A stretch of 64,000 nucleotides of DNA from Photobacterium marinum (GCF_000331515.1 NZ_AMZO01000001.1:186001-250000), one strand, 5' to 3'; shown: positions 1 to 8,825, counted from the first letter of the stretch. Program-made: numbers and translations. Notes: generated by a model from the sequence alone, not told the origin.

Positions 1-555
1 GAAGCCAACAGGGCAGGATAGCGCTGATGCCATTTCACGGTGAATTTGTGATTCTGTAGTACGGGCACCGATAGCCCCCCAGGAAATCAGATCTGCCAGG
101 TATTGGCCAGTGATCATATCCAGAAACTCAGTCGCTGTCGCCACTCCAAGTTTGTTGATATCAACCAGAAGTTTGCGGGCAGTGTGCAAGCCGGAAACCA
201 GATCAAGGCTGCCATCAAGGTGAGGGTCAGAAACCAGACCTTTCCAGCCAACAACGGTACGAGGCTTTTCGAAGTAGGTGCGCATAACAATACAAAGTTG
301 GTCTTTGTATTTGTCCTGAATTTCTTGAATGCGCTTTGCGTAATCAAGTGCAGCTTCAGGATCATGTACCGAGCAAGGGCCAACGATAACCAGAAGCCGG
401 GAGTCTTGTCCCGTTAAAATCGCTTCAACCTGTCGGCGAGAGTTTGCAACATGCTCTGCAATTTCATCAGTGATTGGGTAAGCAGCTTCAACATCTGCTG
501 GCGTTGGCATCGCCCCAAGGCTCACTGTGCGGAGTTCATCTGTTTTCATTGGCAT
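1..555 (-). CDS. aroH: DAHP synthase, class I (AroH/AroG type), C-terminal part beyond window edge
   Basis: Condenses phosphoenolpyruvate with erythrose-4-phosphate to DAHP, the first step of the shikimate pathway, in the cytoplasm. About 185 residues are present and carry the family blocks GPCSVHDP, MRTYFEKPRTVVGWKG, ATEFLDMITGQYLADL and GARTTESQIHREMASALS. The N-terminal DELRT segment is most like E. coli AroH (Trp-sensitive isozyme), but annotation as aroG is possible. Start: ATG at 555 (an AGG lies 10 nt upstream) or the in-frame ATG at 549. It diverges from the PEP-synthase-like gene at 752. In E. coli aroH lies beside ppsR/ppsA, so the PEP-related neighbourhood fits. No palindromic Trp operator was recognised upstream. 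The frame is open to the window edge. Confidence 0.92.
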   Translation of the reverse strand, partial: MPMKTDELRTVSLGAMPTPADVEAAYPITDEIAEHVANSRRQVEAILTGQDSRLLVIVGPCSVHDPEAALDYAKRIQEIQDKYKDQLCIVMRTYFEKPRTVVGWKGLVSDPHLDGSLDLVSGLHTARKLLVDINKLGVATATEFLDMITGQYLADLISWGAIGARTTESQIHREMASALSCPVGF

Positions 556-751
556 AATACGTTTGCCTATCTCGGTATATCAAAAAATTACGACGCGTAA
601 AGATAGCCCAAATGACCGCAGGAATAAACCAAACTTGTGATATGTCTTAGGTTTTTATGTAGAAATCCATGCTTTGTTAAGCATAGCTGCTGTATTGATA
701 AGCAAACGTTACGAATAAAAAACAATTTGAAAGCGAAAAAATGAGGGAACT

Positions 752-1642
752 ATGGCAAATAAAGTGCAAGCTGGATTGCATATAACCGGGATGTTAAAGA
801 AAGCCGAGCAACTTGAAGCACCGGACTTTGAAGTGGGTTTAGTATCAATGGATGATCTTATTCATCATGAGATTGGTATTCACCCTTACGCGATTGCTGA
901 AACGGCAAAATTGGACGAATCAAAGCAGGAAACTGTTATTGCGCGAGTGGGTGAACAGGATGCGCCTGCAGAATGGTATGTTACAACGCTAACGGGCTTA
1001 TTGATTAAGGCGGCGAAGAAGTGCGAAGGGCAGCCGTTGAAAGTGAAACTGTCTGGTGCTGACTCATACAGCCGAAAATCTTTACTCGGAAGTGAGCTGG
1101 AAGCAGATGAAGTCAATCCGTTAATTGGTCTTCGTGGTGTTTCCCGTTTTGCAGATCGGGGTCACCGCAAAGCTTTTGAGCTTGAATGTGAAGTGATTAA
1201 GCGGGCTCGTAATGCTGAAGGTATGACTAATATCGAGCTGGTGGTTCCGTTTGTCCGTACCTGCAGTGAAGCGGCAACCATTATAGACTTGCTGGCAGAG
1301 CAGGGGCTTTGTCGTGGTATGAATGGTTTGAAGGTTAATCTGTTGTGCGAATTGCCAGCCAATGCACTGTTAGCCGAGAAATTCCTGCCGTATTTTGACG
1401 GCATGGTTATCGATATTGATCAACTGGGCCAGTTCGCATTGGGGCTGGACCAGGATCATCCGACGCTGAACTACTTGCATGATGACCAGAATGAGGCAAT
1501 ACAACTTTTGCTCAAACAGGCACTGAGTGCGGCTGAAGCCAGCAACAAGCCTTGTGATGTCGTCAGCCACTATATCCGACAGGCACCTAAGCTACAGAAG
1601 TGGTTGCAGGATTTGGGCATAAAAACTGTGGTTAGTCAGTAA
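752..1642 (+). CDS. Orphan PEP-synthase-like C-terminal TIM-barrel protein, probable pseudoenzyme
   Basis: 296 aa. Residues ~122–290 match the PEP-utilising C-terminal barrel of PEP synthase/PPDK: NPLIGLRGVSRFAD (Arg128 kept), VVPFVRT, LLCELPANALLAEKF (Glu200 kept) and QFALGLDQD. The phosphohistidine and ATP-grasp domains are absent, so it cannot be a full PEP synthase. The metal/substrate loop (GSNDMTQ in E. coli PpsA) reads DIDQLGQ at 221–227, and the GICGQG segment with the catalytic Cys is replaced (Val271 at the Cys position by my alignment). It is therefore probably catalytically dead and regulatory, or acts on something else. Ribosome site GAGGGA lies 5 nt before the ATG. It is a single gene ending in a strong terminator, divergent from a PEP-consuming DAHP synthase. 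Confidence 0.85.
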   Translation: MANKVQAGLHITGMLKKAEQLEAPDFEVGLVSMDDLIHHEIGIHPYAIAETAKLDESKQETVIARVGEQDAPAEWYVTTLTGLLIKAAKKCEGQPLKVKLSGADSYSRKSLLGSELEADEVNPLIGLRGVSRFADRGHRKAFELECEVIKRARNAEGMTNIELVVPFVRTCSEAATIIDLLAEQGLCRGMNGLKVNLLCELPANALLAEKFLPYFDGMVIDIDQLGQFALGLDQDHPTLNYLHDDQNEAIQLLLKQALSAAEASNKPCDVVSHYIRQAPKLQKWLQDLGIKTVVSQ

Positions 1643-1663
1643 GTAAATTGAAAGTTCAAATAT

Positions 1664-1696
1664 AAAGAAACCGGCAACCAATGCCGGTTTCTTTTT
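1664..1696. terminator. Rho-independent terminator, probably bidirectional
   Basis: A 12-bp stem (1665–1676 with 1682–1693) around AAACCGGCA, a five-base loop and a T-rich 3' side on the plus strand. It lies between two convergent genes; the minus-strand reading also ends in a T-rich run. Confidence 0.9.
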
Positions 1697-1704
1697 GTGC
1701 GTCG

Positions 1705-2727
1705 TTACCTTAGCAGTACGTGTTTTAGTGGTGTTTTGCTTAGAAGGCGAGTAAGTAACAGCGAGATAATAAAAGTCAGCGGTACGGATATGATGTCAAT
1801 GAGGATCCCTTCAAGTTCCAAAATGGTAAAAATATTGGCGAGGTAAATAAAGATCATTAGGTGGCAGAGATAGATCCCTAAAATATCTTTGCTCAACCTT
1901 GTCAATCGCGGGGTGTTACCCAGTTGCGGCTTGTTCAGTAGTAAGAAAAAGATACCTGTTGTCCAAAGTGGCGTTCCGACGAGAAAGTCGTGTTCAACAA
2001 AGAACATGTCGTAACTCACAAGATAATAGGCTTCATAAAGGTGAAAGAGCATACCCGCTAGCAACATATACGCAGCTTTAGCTGTCGAAACACTGATGTT
2101 TCTAAATCTGACCTCAAAGCCTATTGCGATCATCAATGTGCTGAAGAAAGGACCATTGCGAGTGAATATCGGTGCTTCAAGGCCAAAAACAGGGTGATAA
2201 CTTCCGGCCATTAATCCGTAAACATAAAGGATAACGGCCAGTGGTAAAGCGATATGTGCTTGTTTGTAATGACAGAGCATCGCATTGATGGCTGTGCCGC
2301 AGATTAAACCGGGAATGAACCACAGATGCACAATGCCGCCTTCAAACAATGTGTTGAGCGGAGCTGACAGCAGATAATCCCAGTATCCCATTCGCTCGGC
2401 CAGGTAGCTTTCTTCAACAACGGTTCCCAGATTAAACGGGATAACCAGATAAATCACACTCCATGCCAACCAGATTTTAAGTAAAGGTGCACTGTACTTT
2501 TTTAGGGTTTCTACAGGCTCGCCGACTAGTTTTGGCATCAGGAAATAGCCAGAGATAATAAAGAAAAGAGGGACCGCGAATCGTGACAGTTGATTAAGAA
2601 GCATGCCTAACCAAGGTTGGTCTCCGATTAACGGTTCAACCTGAAGCGGGGCACAATGAATGATGATCACAGCGATAATGGCAAGGAAACGTCCCAGATC
2701 TAAACTGGTTATCCGGCTGTTTTTCAT
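1705..2727 (-). CDS. Acyltransferase 3 family integral membrane protein
   Basis: About 340 aa, almost entirely hydrophobic helices. The N-terminus has the family hallmark SLDLGRFLAIIAVIIIHCAP (catalytic Arg and His of acyltransferase 3) followed by VPLFFIISGYFL. Members transfer acetyl or other acyl groups to surface polysaccharides or membrane-derived glycans; the acceptor cannot be told here. It resembles the WecH/OafA superfamily in layout. I prefer ATG at 2727 (MKNSRITSLD); an in-frame GTG at 2742 would add five residues. Neither start has a strong ribosome site. Single gene, convergent with 752–1642 and sharing its terminator. Confidence 0.85.
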   Translation of the reverse strand: MKNSRITSLDLGRFLAIIAVIIIHCAPLQVEPLIGDQPWLGMLLNQLSRFAVPLFFIISGYFLMPKLVGEPVETLKKYSAPLLKIWLAWSVIYLVIPFNLGTVVEESYLAERMGYWDYLLSAPLNTLFEGGIVHLWFIPGLICGTAINAMLCHYKQAHIALPLAVILYVYGLMAGSYHPVFGLEAPIFTRNGPFFSTLMIAIGFEVRFRNISVSTAKAAYMLLAGMLFHLYEAYYLVSYDMFFVEHDFLVGTPLWTTGIFFLLLNKPQLGNTPRLTRLSKDILGIYLCHLMIFIYLANIFTILELEGILIDIISVPLTFIISLLLTRLLSKTPLKHVLLR

Positions 2728-2911
2728 AGAATAAATGACCACAAAAATACAAATACTTGCCGAAAATATCAGTGAGGCAGACTTTGTAAAGCCGACTGGA
2801 TCAGTTTCATGACTATAAAACTATGCCGATATTATGAACCGTGAATCAGCTCCCAGTACTTCCTTAAAAAGCCGTATGTATGAACTTGATATTTAGTGAG
2901 GATGGGGTAGT

Positions 2912-2935
2912 AAATCCCGACATGTGCCGGGATTT
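2912..2935 (-). terminator. Hairpin after the 2964–4307 gene, possible weak terminator
   Basis: Inverted repeat AAATCCCG / CGGGATTT (8 bp, 8-nt loop) about 30 bases beyond the stop of the minus-strand gene. The T-tract is short, so terminator function is uncertain. Confidence 0.4.
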
Positions 2936-2963
2936 CATTATTCGGGGCAGGGGAAGAAGTTAT

Positions 2964-4307
2964 TTAGGTAATAGGTTCAATATCGACGATTTTTGAACGG
3001 TTGATAATTACTTTCCAGCGTTGGATCCGCACGGTTTTATCTTCATCTGTTTCTCGGGTGATCAGGTTGATCAGATGGCGTTTTTCAACCGACTCTTTTG
3101 ATACCTGTCCGTCTTTAAGCTGATAGAAACGTTGAGAACCTTTCCCCATGAGCTTTGACAATACACGTAAATCAAGGGTCAAAGATTCCAGTGTCTGTTC
3201 ATAACCGGTCAGGAACTTGGTCGGGGACATCCGAGTTGTGCTTTTGTAGTGAAGAATAGTTTCTTCACGCTGCGATACTTTGTGTTTACGGACCTTTTTG
3301 ATTTCATCATCAATTTTGCGATAGCTGATGTATTCGAGCCACTCAAGCTGACGGCCAATGAGCTTACTTGAGTTGGCGTCGAAAAACTGTTTGCGCCACT
3401 TTGGCTTTCCTTTACGCATCCAGCGCCACATCATGGATTTCAAGTCATCTTTGAACACTTCACGGGCGGCATAGATAAACGACAACACCAGAAGGAAAGA
3501 CGCGGTAATATCACCCAGCACACCACGCGCTTTAATCATCAGAATGGAGACGAAAATCATCACAAAGCCTGCCGCAAAACCGGCAATAAACTTTTTGGTG
3601 TTCTTACCAAGAGCAGTTGTTTTTTCCTTCATAGTGACCGGATATTCAATCAAACGGCGCAACAGGCGCATCTTATTCGACATCCGTGTCGGATCCTGAA
3701 TCGCTTTGGTGGAGTTATAGTCGTTGTCGAGACGGTGCTGTGACTCTTTTTCGCAGATTTCAAGCAACAGGCTTTTGATTTCCGGGTAGTCGGCATTACG
3801 TGGTAGGTGTGCCACCAGCGACAACAATCGCTGCTCGGTATACCACGATAGGTAATTATCAATATTCTGGTAGTATTTCAGCAGCTTTTTATCGGTTGGC
3901 ACATTACGGCGTAACCTTTTCAGGATGCGAACGGCAAGTTGAGCAACCTCGTCAACTTCTTCAAGCGTTCTTTCCTCATTGCCCTCATGAAGCTGGTGGG
4001 TCGTTTTTTCCAGCGCCAGAGAATATTGATACGCATAAAGGCTCAGGCTCAGTCGGTACTGTTCAGTAGAGAGACCGCCGCGACTGGCTAGACGACTGTG
4101 CACCAATGGCAGGTGAATGACGTCACTGTAGTAAGTTCGCTTACCTAGAATGGCGTTATGGTAGAACTCGTCTTCAGAAATGATATTGGGGTTGAGTCCT
4201 AATTCACCGGGCACGAAAACATAGAGGTCAAGCTGTCGATTAGTGGTTTCCTGAATAACATGGGATATCTTTATTTTATGCCCATCTTTCTTTTCAACAG
4301 TGATCAC
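2964..4307 (-). CDS. Conserved hypothetical protein with a central two-helix membrane anchor
   Basis: About 447 aa; function not recognised. The N-terminal ~245 residues are soluble and charged, including VEKKDGHKIKISHVIQETTN and repeated basic/acidic helices. A hydrophobic hairpin follows (GFAAGFVMIFVSILMI and ITASFLLVLSFIYAA), then a ~160-residue basic soluble tail rich in Lys/Arg/Trp. This suggests an inner-membrane protein with both ends in the cytoplasm. The open frame extends to a TTG at 4397, but no ribosome site supports that. A GTG at 4307 preceded by AAAGG at about 5 nt gives the natural start (V-I-T-V-E-K-K). No in-frame ATG occurs before mid-protein. Single gene, divergent from cvfB. 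Confidence 0.7.
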   Translation of the reverse strand: MITVEKKDGHKIKISHVIQETTNRQLDLYVFVPGELGLNPNIISEDEFYHNAILGKRTYYSDVIHLPLVHSRLASRGGLSTEQYRLSLSLYAYQYSLALEKTTHQLHEGNEERTLEEVDEVAQLAVRILKRLRRNVPTDKKLLKYYQNIDNYLSWYTEQRLLSLVAHLPRNADYPEIKSLLLEICEKESQHRLDNDYNSTKAIQDPTRMSNKMRLLRRLIEYPVTMKEKTTALGKNTKKFIAGFAAGFVMIFVSILMIKARGVLGDITASFLLVLSFIYAAREVFKDDLKSMMWRWMRKGKPKWRKQFFDANSSKLIGRQLEWLEYISYRKIDDEIKKVRKHKVSQREETILHYKSTTRMSPTKFLTGYEQTLESLTLDLRVLSKLMGKGSQRFYQLKDGQVSKESVEKRHLINLITRETDEDKTVRIQRWKVIINRSKIVDIEPIT

Positions 4308-4632
4308 TATGCCTTTAAACCTCGCTTGAAAATGATTGAACTGGCTAAGAAAATAACAGCAGTGATTATCACTTACTTTTAATAGAAATGTTAGCAAGAA
4401 TGCTGAATTTCACTTAATGAAATTTTTATGAGAGGGCAGAATCGCTCCAGATAGCATTAAAAGAAGAAAAAACAGCCAAATAAATGAATATAGGTCAGGC
4501 GCATCAGCTTAACATCACGTATAATGCGCGACCTGAACTATAAGAAGATGGCAACTTTCGTACCTTGTTTGTGGTCTTATAAAAGACAGATGTGCGGTGG
4601 TTGTTTTTATTTACCCAGAGAGTGTCAAGTAA

Positions 4633-5472
4633 ATGATTAAAATTGGACAATACAACACATTAGAGGTCGTCAAGCTGGTTGATTTTGGCGTTTTCCTTGA
4701 TGGTGGTGAAGACTTTGGCAATATCCTGTTGCCGAAATCCTCTGTTCCGGCTGGCACTAAGCTGGGGGATGAAATTGAAGTCTTCCTATATTTTGATTCA
4801 CAAGATGAAATCATCGCAACCACTAAAGAGCCACTGGCTCAGGTTGGCGATTTCGCTTTACTACGTGTTGTTGGTATCTGCGGTGTCGGTGCATTTGTTG
4901 ACTGGGGACTGGATAAAGACTTGCTAATCCCGTTCAGTGAGCAGCGTCGTCGCCTAGAAGAAGGCCAGGACATTATGGTTCGCGTGTACAGCGATAAGGC
5001 ATCTGGCCGTATCGTAGGCACAACTAAATTCAACCGCTTCTTGGATAAAACTCCGGCGGAATATAAAATCGGTGATGAAGTGCAGGTGCAGATTGCTGAA
5101 GTCACTGATCTTGGTTACAAGGCGGTGATAGAAGAAGCGCACTGGGGCCTGATCTTTAAAACTGAAGCATTCGGTAAACTGTTCCCGGGTAAGAAGCTGA
5201 AAGCATTCGTTCAGGAAATTCGTCCGGACGGTAAAATTACTTTGTCACTGCAAAAAGCAGGTCGTGCAAAAGTCGATGATCTGGCAGATAAGATCATGAC
5301 AACGCTGGCACGTAAAGGCGGTTTTGTACCACTGAGTGATAAGTCTTCACCGGAAGCGATCTTCAAAGAATTCCGCACAAGTAAAGCAACGTTTAAGAAA
5401 ACGATCGGTGGCCTGTATAAGAAAGGCCTGATTGTGATTGAACGTGAAGGCATCAGACTGAACGACAACTAA
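4633..5472 (+). CDS. cvfB: CvfB/YitL family S1-type RNA-binding protein
   Basis: 279 aa. CvfB proteins have tandem S1-like OB folds and a C-terminal winged helix and bind RNA; in Staphylococcus CvfB affects virulence-gene expression. The same order is visible here: a first OB-like domain (IGQYNTLEVVKLVDFGVFLD), a second (VGDFALLRVVGICGVGAFVD), a third (IGDEVQVQIAEVTDLGYKAV) and a winged helix (SSPEAIFKEFRTSKATFKKT). Length is close to the family norm. The ATG at 4633 follows a spaced GAG element. Single gene ending in a terminator at 5504. The physiological role in this group is not established. Confidence 0.88.
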   Translation: MIKIGQYNTLEVVKLVDFGVFLDGGEDFGNILLPKSSVPAGTKLGDEIEVFLYFDSQDEIIATTKEPLAQVGDFALLRVVGICGVGAFVDWGLDKDLLIPFSEQRRRLEEGQDIMVRVYSDKASGRIVGTTKFNRFLDKTPAEYKIGDEVQVQIAEVTDLGYKAVIEEAHWGLIFKTEAFGKLFPGKKLKAFVQEIRPDGKITLSLQKAGRAKVDDLADKIMTTLARKGGFVPLSDKSSPEAIFKEFRTSKATFKKTIGGLYKKGLIVIEREGIRLNDN

Positions 5473-5503
5473 TCAGTGCCTTTTTAAGCTAAAATTCAAT
5501 AAG

Positions 5504-5530
5504 AAGCCGATGATTTTCATCGGCTTTTTT
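5504..5530 (+). terminator. Rho-independent terminator of cvfB
   Basis: AAGCCGATGA / TCATCGGCTT stem (5504–5513 with 5517–5526) with a three-base loop followed by a T run. Confidence 0.93.
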
Positions 5531-5605
5531 GTGAGCATAGCTCTACCAACTCTATGCATATAAGTGTATGTTACCTGCGAAAATATTCCATTAATCAAGG
5601 TAACA

Positions 5606-5635
5606 GCAAGGAAATGATATGCAAGGAAGTAATAT
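5606..5635 (+). repeat. Tandem 15-nt duplication carrying two ribosome sites and two starts
   Basis: Units 5606–5620 and 5621–5635 are direct repeats (13 of 15 identical). Each has GCAAGGAA followed by an ATG, at 5619 and 5634, in the same frame, so the OppA-like gene has two equally plausible starts. Confidence 0.75.
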
Positions 5636-7238
5636 GTCAAAGCTGGCAGCTTTGGTGGCATTGATAGTTGCAGCCCCGGTTATGGCTGCGGAAGTACCGG
5701 CAAACGTAACTCTTTCTGATATTCAGGAGATTGTCCGTGGTAACGGTGATGAAGTCCCGACGCTGGATCCTGCCTTCTCTTCTGATACTTCAAGCTCTCG
5801 TGTAATCCAGGACATGTTTGAAGGTTTGGTCAGTCAGGATGGTGACGGGAATATCATTCCAGCTCTGGCTACTGGCTGGAAAAAGTCAGACGATGCCAAA
5901 GTCTATACTTTTTCACTCCGTAAAGGGGCGAAATGGTCAAATGGTGAGCCAGTAACTGCTTACGATTTTGAATACAGCTTCAAGCGTGTTATCGATCCCG
6001 CGACAGGTTCAAACTATGCCTGGTATTACACAATGGCTCATATTCTGAATGCTGATGCGATCAGTGAAAGTAAGATGCCAAAAGATGAACTGGGTGTAAA
6101 AGCACTGGATGATCTGACGCTGCAAATTACATTGGATAAGCCAGTACCATATTTTGAAAAGATGCTGGCACATCCCTCCATGTTCCCGGTTTATCGTAAA
6201 GTGGTCGAGAAATACGGAGACGCGTGGACGAAACCGGAACACATTGTTACTAACAGTGCATACAAGCTATCTAAATGGGTGATCAACGAGCGTATTGTTC
6301 TGGAGCGTAATCCGGCTTACTGGGATGACGCGAAGACGGTGATCAACAAGGTTACTTATTTACCGATCCAGGATATGACTGCGGAATACAATCGCTTCCG
6401 TACCGGTGAAATTGATATCACTTCATCCTTCCCGCTTGAGCAGTACAACGCTATTAAGAAGCAGCGTCCGGATGAGTTGCTGACGATGCCGTCACTCGGC
6501 ACTTATTACTACCTGTTTAACATTGATAAGAAGCCGTTTGATGATGCTCGTGTACGTAAAGCACTGGCTTATGCTATCGACCGTGATGTTGTCACTAAAG
6601 TGATTCTGGGACAGGGACAGCTTCCAGCCTACGGCGTGACTCCGCCATCAGTATCTGGCTTTAAAGCGCCGGAACTGGCTTGGGCGGAGATGAGCCAGAA
6701 AGAACGTAATGCCAAAGCGAAGGAATTACTTGAAGCTGCCGGTTACAGCAAATCAAACCCGCTAGAGTTTGAGCTGATTTATAACACCATGGAGTCGCAC
6801 AAGAAGTTGGCGATTGTGATGGCATCCATGTGGAAGAAAAATCTTGGGGTTAAAGTTGAGCTGGCGAACCAGGAATGGAAGACGTTCCTGCAGAAGCTAA
6901 GTCAGAAGGACTTTACGGTTGCCCGTTATGCCTGGAACGGCGACTACAATGAAGCGTCCACCTTCCTGTCTTATTTTGAAACGACAGGTATGAATTATTC
7001 GAAGTGGAGCAATGCTGCGTATGATGAGGCAATGGAGAACGCAATCAAGGCTGCGGATAATGCCAAGCGAAATCATTATTACCAGCAGGCTGAGTTGGTG
7101 TTTGCACAAGATATGCCGGCAATTCCTCTTTATCACTACACTCGCTCTGTGCTGAAGCAGAAGTATGTTGGCGGCTATTCTGTTACCAATGCTGCAGAAG
7201 CACGTTTTACGAAAGATCTGTATATTGAGAAACATTAA
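5619..7238 (+). CDS. Periplasmic peptide-binding protein, OppA/MppA type (SBP family 5)
   Basis: 539 aa. Captures oligopeptides (or murein tripeptide) in the periplasm for an ABC importer. A signal peptide ending AAPVMA|AEVP is followed by the SBP_bac_5 signature region: VRGNGDEVPTLDPAFSSDTS, DMFEGLVSQDGDGNIIPALA and RKGAKWSNGEPVTAYDFEYS. The C-terminal half contains TYYYLFNIDKKPFDDARVRK and AYAIDR. Length is normal for OppA. No oppBCDF permease or ATPase genes follow, so it is an orphan binding protein presumably using a permease encoded elsewhere. ATGs at 5619 and 5634 both have AAGGAA-type ribosome sites created by a tandem duplication; the second gives the tidier signal peptide. Confidence 0.9.
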   Translation: MQGSNMSKLAALVALIVAAPVMAAEVPANVTLSDIQEIVRGNGDEVPTLDPAFSSDTSSSRVIQDMFEGLVSQDGDGNIIPALATGWKKSDDAKVYTFSLRKGAKWSNGEPVTAYDFEYSFKRVIDPATGSNYAWYYTMAHILNADAISESKMPKDELGVKALDDLTLQITLDKPVPYFEKMLAHPSMFPVYRKVVEKYGDAWTKPEHIVTNSAYKLSKWVINERIVLERNPAYWDDAKTVINKVTYLPIQDMTAEYNRFRTGEIDITSSFPLEQYNAIKKQRPDELLTMPSLGTYYYLFNIDKKPFDDARVRKALAYAIDRDVVTKVILGQGQLPAYGVTPPSVSGFKAPELAWAEMSQKERNAKAKELLEAAGYSKSNPLEFELIYNTMESHKKLAIVMASMWKKNLGVKVELANQEWKTFLQKLSQKDFTVARYAWNGDYNEASTFLSYFETTGMNYSKWSNAAYDEAMENAIKAADNAKRNHYYQQAELVFAQDMPAIPLYHYTRSVLKQKYVGGYSVTNAAEARFTKDLYIEKH

Positions 7239-7295
7239 TTAGTATTGATGAGGTCGCTATTGGTAGCGGCATTTGCCAAAGGCAACACAAAGATA

Positions 7296-7325
7296 AAGCT
7301 GAGTATTCGTACTCGGCTTTTTTTT
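7296..7325 (+). terminator. Rho-independent terminator of the OppA-like gene
   Basis: AAGCTGAGTA–TTCG–TACTCGGCTT stem with one G·T pair and a stable TTCG tetraloop, followed by eight T. Confidence 0.93.
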
Positions 7326-7467
7326 GCTCTGGTTTTTGTTTTTTATGTAACTGATGTGAACGGGAAATAACTATTGCGAACTATCTCCATAATAGTTACT
7401 TCAGGTAACAACGCAAATTATTGATTTGATAGAGTTATTGACGAAACAGGTTAATAGGGCGAATTCT

Positions 7468-8004
7468 ATGCACAAGGCGAAAATTACCATTTTTATGTTG
7501 ATGTCGGCACTTTTGTTCGGCTGTGCTTCTGGCGATAATTTTTCAAGAAAAAAAGTCGATGCATTTCTGAACTATACCTATGATGAGGCTCAGAAGTTTA
7601 TTGATTCTGAAGACGGTACAGTCAACCGCATCGGTGATCAGGTGATAGTGGTTTTACGTGGTGATCAGAGCTTTAAGCATGACAGTGCGACCGTGCGTAG
7701 AGAGACCCACTATGTACTTCGACGTTTATCCACATTATTGAAAGATCATCCTCAGTCGAAGATATTTATTGCCGGGCATACTGACAGTGTCGGAGCAAAG
7801 AAATATAACAAATCGTTGTCTGAAAAGCGGGCTTTATCTGTCTCGCAGTTTCTGATTTCACAGGGCGTTGACTCAGAAAGAATCGGGACGTTCGGGTTCG
7901 GTGAAATGATCCCAATAACAGATAACGATTCAGCTGTCGGACGCCGTGAAAACCGCCGAATTGAAGTTCGTATTACGCCAGACTTTGAATTGTTCACGGG
8001 TTAA
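7468..8004 (+). CDS. OmpA-family peptidoglycan-associated lipoprotein
   Basis: 178 aa. MHKAKITIFMLMSALLFGC is a lipoprotein signal peptide; Cys19 in LLFGC would be lipidated. The following Ala-Ser rather than Asp suggests outer-membrane sorting. Residues ~75–170 form an OmpA/Pal domain, with IFIAGHTDSVGAKKYNKSLS, RALSVSQFL, FGFGEMIPI and RRENRRIEVRI, the diaminopimelate-binding Asp/Arg region. It likely tethers the outer membrane to peptidoglycan, like YiaD/Pal relatives. The frame is open from a TTG at 7426, but the ATG at 7468 follows AGGGCG and puts the signal peptide at the N-terminus. Single gene. Confidence 0.87.
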   Translation: MHKAKITIFMLMSALLFGCASGDNFSRKKVDAFLNYTYDEAQKFIDSEDGTVNRIGDQVIVVLRGDQSFKHDSATVRRETHYVLRRLSTLLKDHPQSKIFIAGHTDSVGAKKYNKSLSEKRALSVSQFLISQGVDSERIGTFGFGEMIPITDNDSAVGRRENRRIEVRITPDFELFTG

Positions 8005-8026
8005 GGCGTGTAGAGGGAAAGGGAAA

Positions 8027-8059
8027 AAGGAAGCTTCGGCTTCCTTCTTCTCTTTTTTT
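8027..8059 (+). terminator. Terminator after the OmpA-like lipoprotein gene
   Basis: AAGGAAGC–TTCG–GCTTCCTT stem followed, after a short C/T stretch, by seven T. Lies between convergent genes. Confidence 0.8.
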
Positions 8060-8069
8060 GGGGGGGAAA

Positions 8070-8816
8070 TTAACTGCAAACAGTACAGGATGGCTGTTTG
8101 CCGAGTTTCATTTCACGCCAGCTCATACTCATGGCATCAAGCATCAGGATCTTACCAGTCAGCGGTTGTCCCATATTGGCAACAACTTTGATTGCTTCCA
8201 TCGCTTGAACCGCACCGACAATGCCGACAACTGGGGACATGATCCCTGCTTCCACACAGGTTAGTGCTTGCTGGCCGAACAGTGCGCTCAGACACTGGTA
8301 GCAAGGCTCATCATCCTGATAGCTGTAAACACTGATTTGACCTTCCATGCGAATAGCCGCACCGGAAATCAGCGGAGTTTTAGTCTGGTAGCACAGACGG
8401 TTCAGTTGGTTACGAGTGTCGACGTTATCACTGCAGTCAAGCACCACAGTGTGTTGCTCAATCAGTGGTAACAGCTCTTCGTCAGTCAGGCGCTTGGCGA
8501 TAGTATCAACCTGAGTGTTCGGGTTGATGGTTGTCAGCGCTTGCTTTGCTGATTCTACTTTCAGCATACCGACGGTGCTGTCATTGTGAAGCACTTGGCG
8601 CTGTAGGTTGGAGACTTCAACTTTGTCATCATCGATGAGCGTCAGTTTGCCAGCACCAGCGGCTGCAAGATACTGGGTTGAGGCACAACCCAGACCACCG
8701 GCACCAAGGATCAGCATTGAGGAATCTTTTAGCGCTTCCTGGCCGTCAAAATCGAACTGCTTCAGGATGATTTGACGGTTATAGCGCAGCATTTCTGCAT
8801 CAGTCAGTTCTGCCAC
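8070..8816 (-). CDS. moeB: Molybdopterin-synthase adenylyltransferase MoeB
   Basis: 248 aa, same length as E. coli MoeB. Adenylates the C-terminal Gly-Gly of MoaD so that it can be thiocarboxylated for molybdopterin synthesis. Visible motifs: the Rossmann-type ATP site MLILGAGGLGC, the DNLQRQ-like stretch VSNLQRQVLH, the catalytic-Asp region VVLDCSDNVDTRNQLN and two zinc-binding pairs, CYQC and C-terminal CTVC. It lies 9 nt downstream of moeA on the same strand, clearly one operon. Ends convergently with the lipoprotein gene. Confidence 0.97.
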   Translation of the reverse strand: MAELTDAEMLRYNRQIILKQFDFDGQEALKDSSMLILGAGGLGCASTQYLAAAGAGKLTLIDDDKVEVSNLQRQVLHNDSTVGMLKVESAKQALTTINPNTQVDTIAKRLTDEELLPLIEQHTVVLDCSDNVDTRNQLNRLCYQTKTPLISGAAIRMEGQISVYSYQDDEPCYQCLSALFGQQALTCVEAGIMSPVVGIVGAVQAMEAIKVVANMGQPLTGKILMLDAMSMSWREMKLGKQPSCTVCS

Positions 8817-8825
8817 AATGGATCC

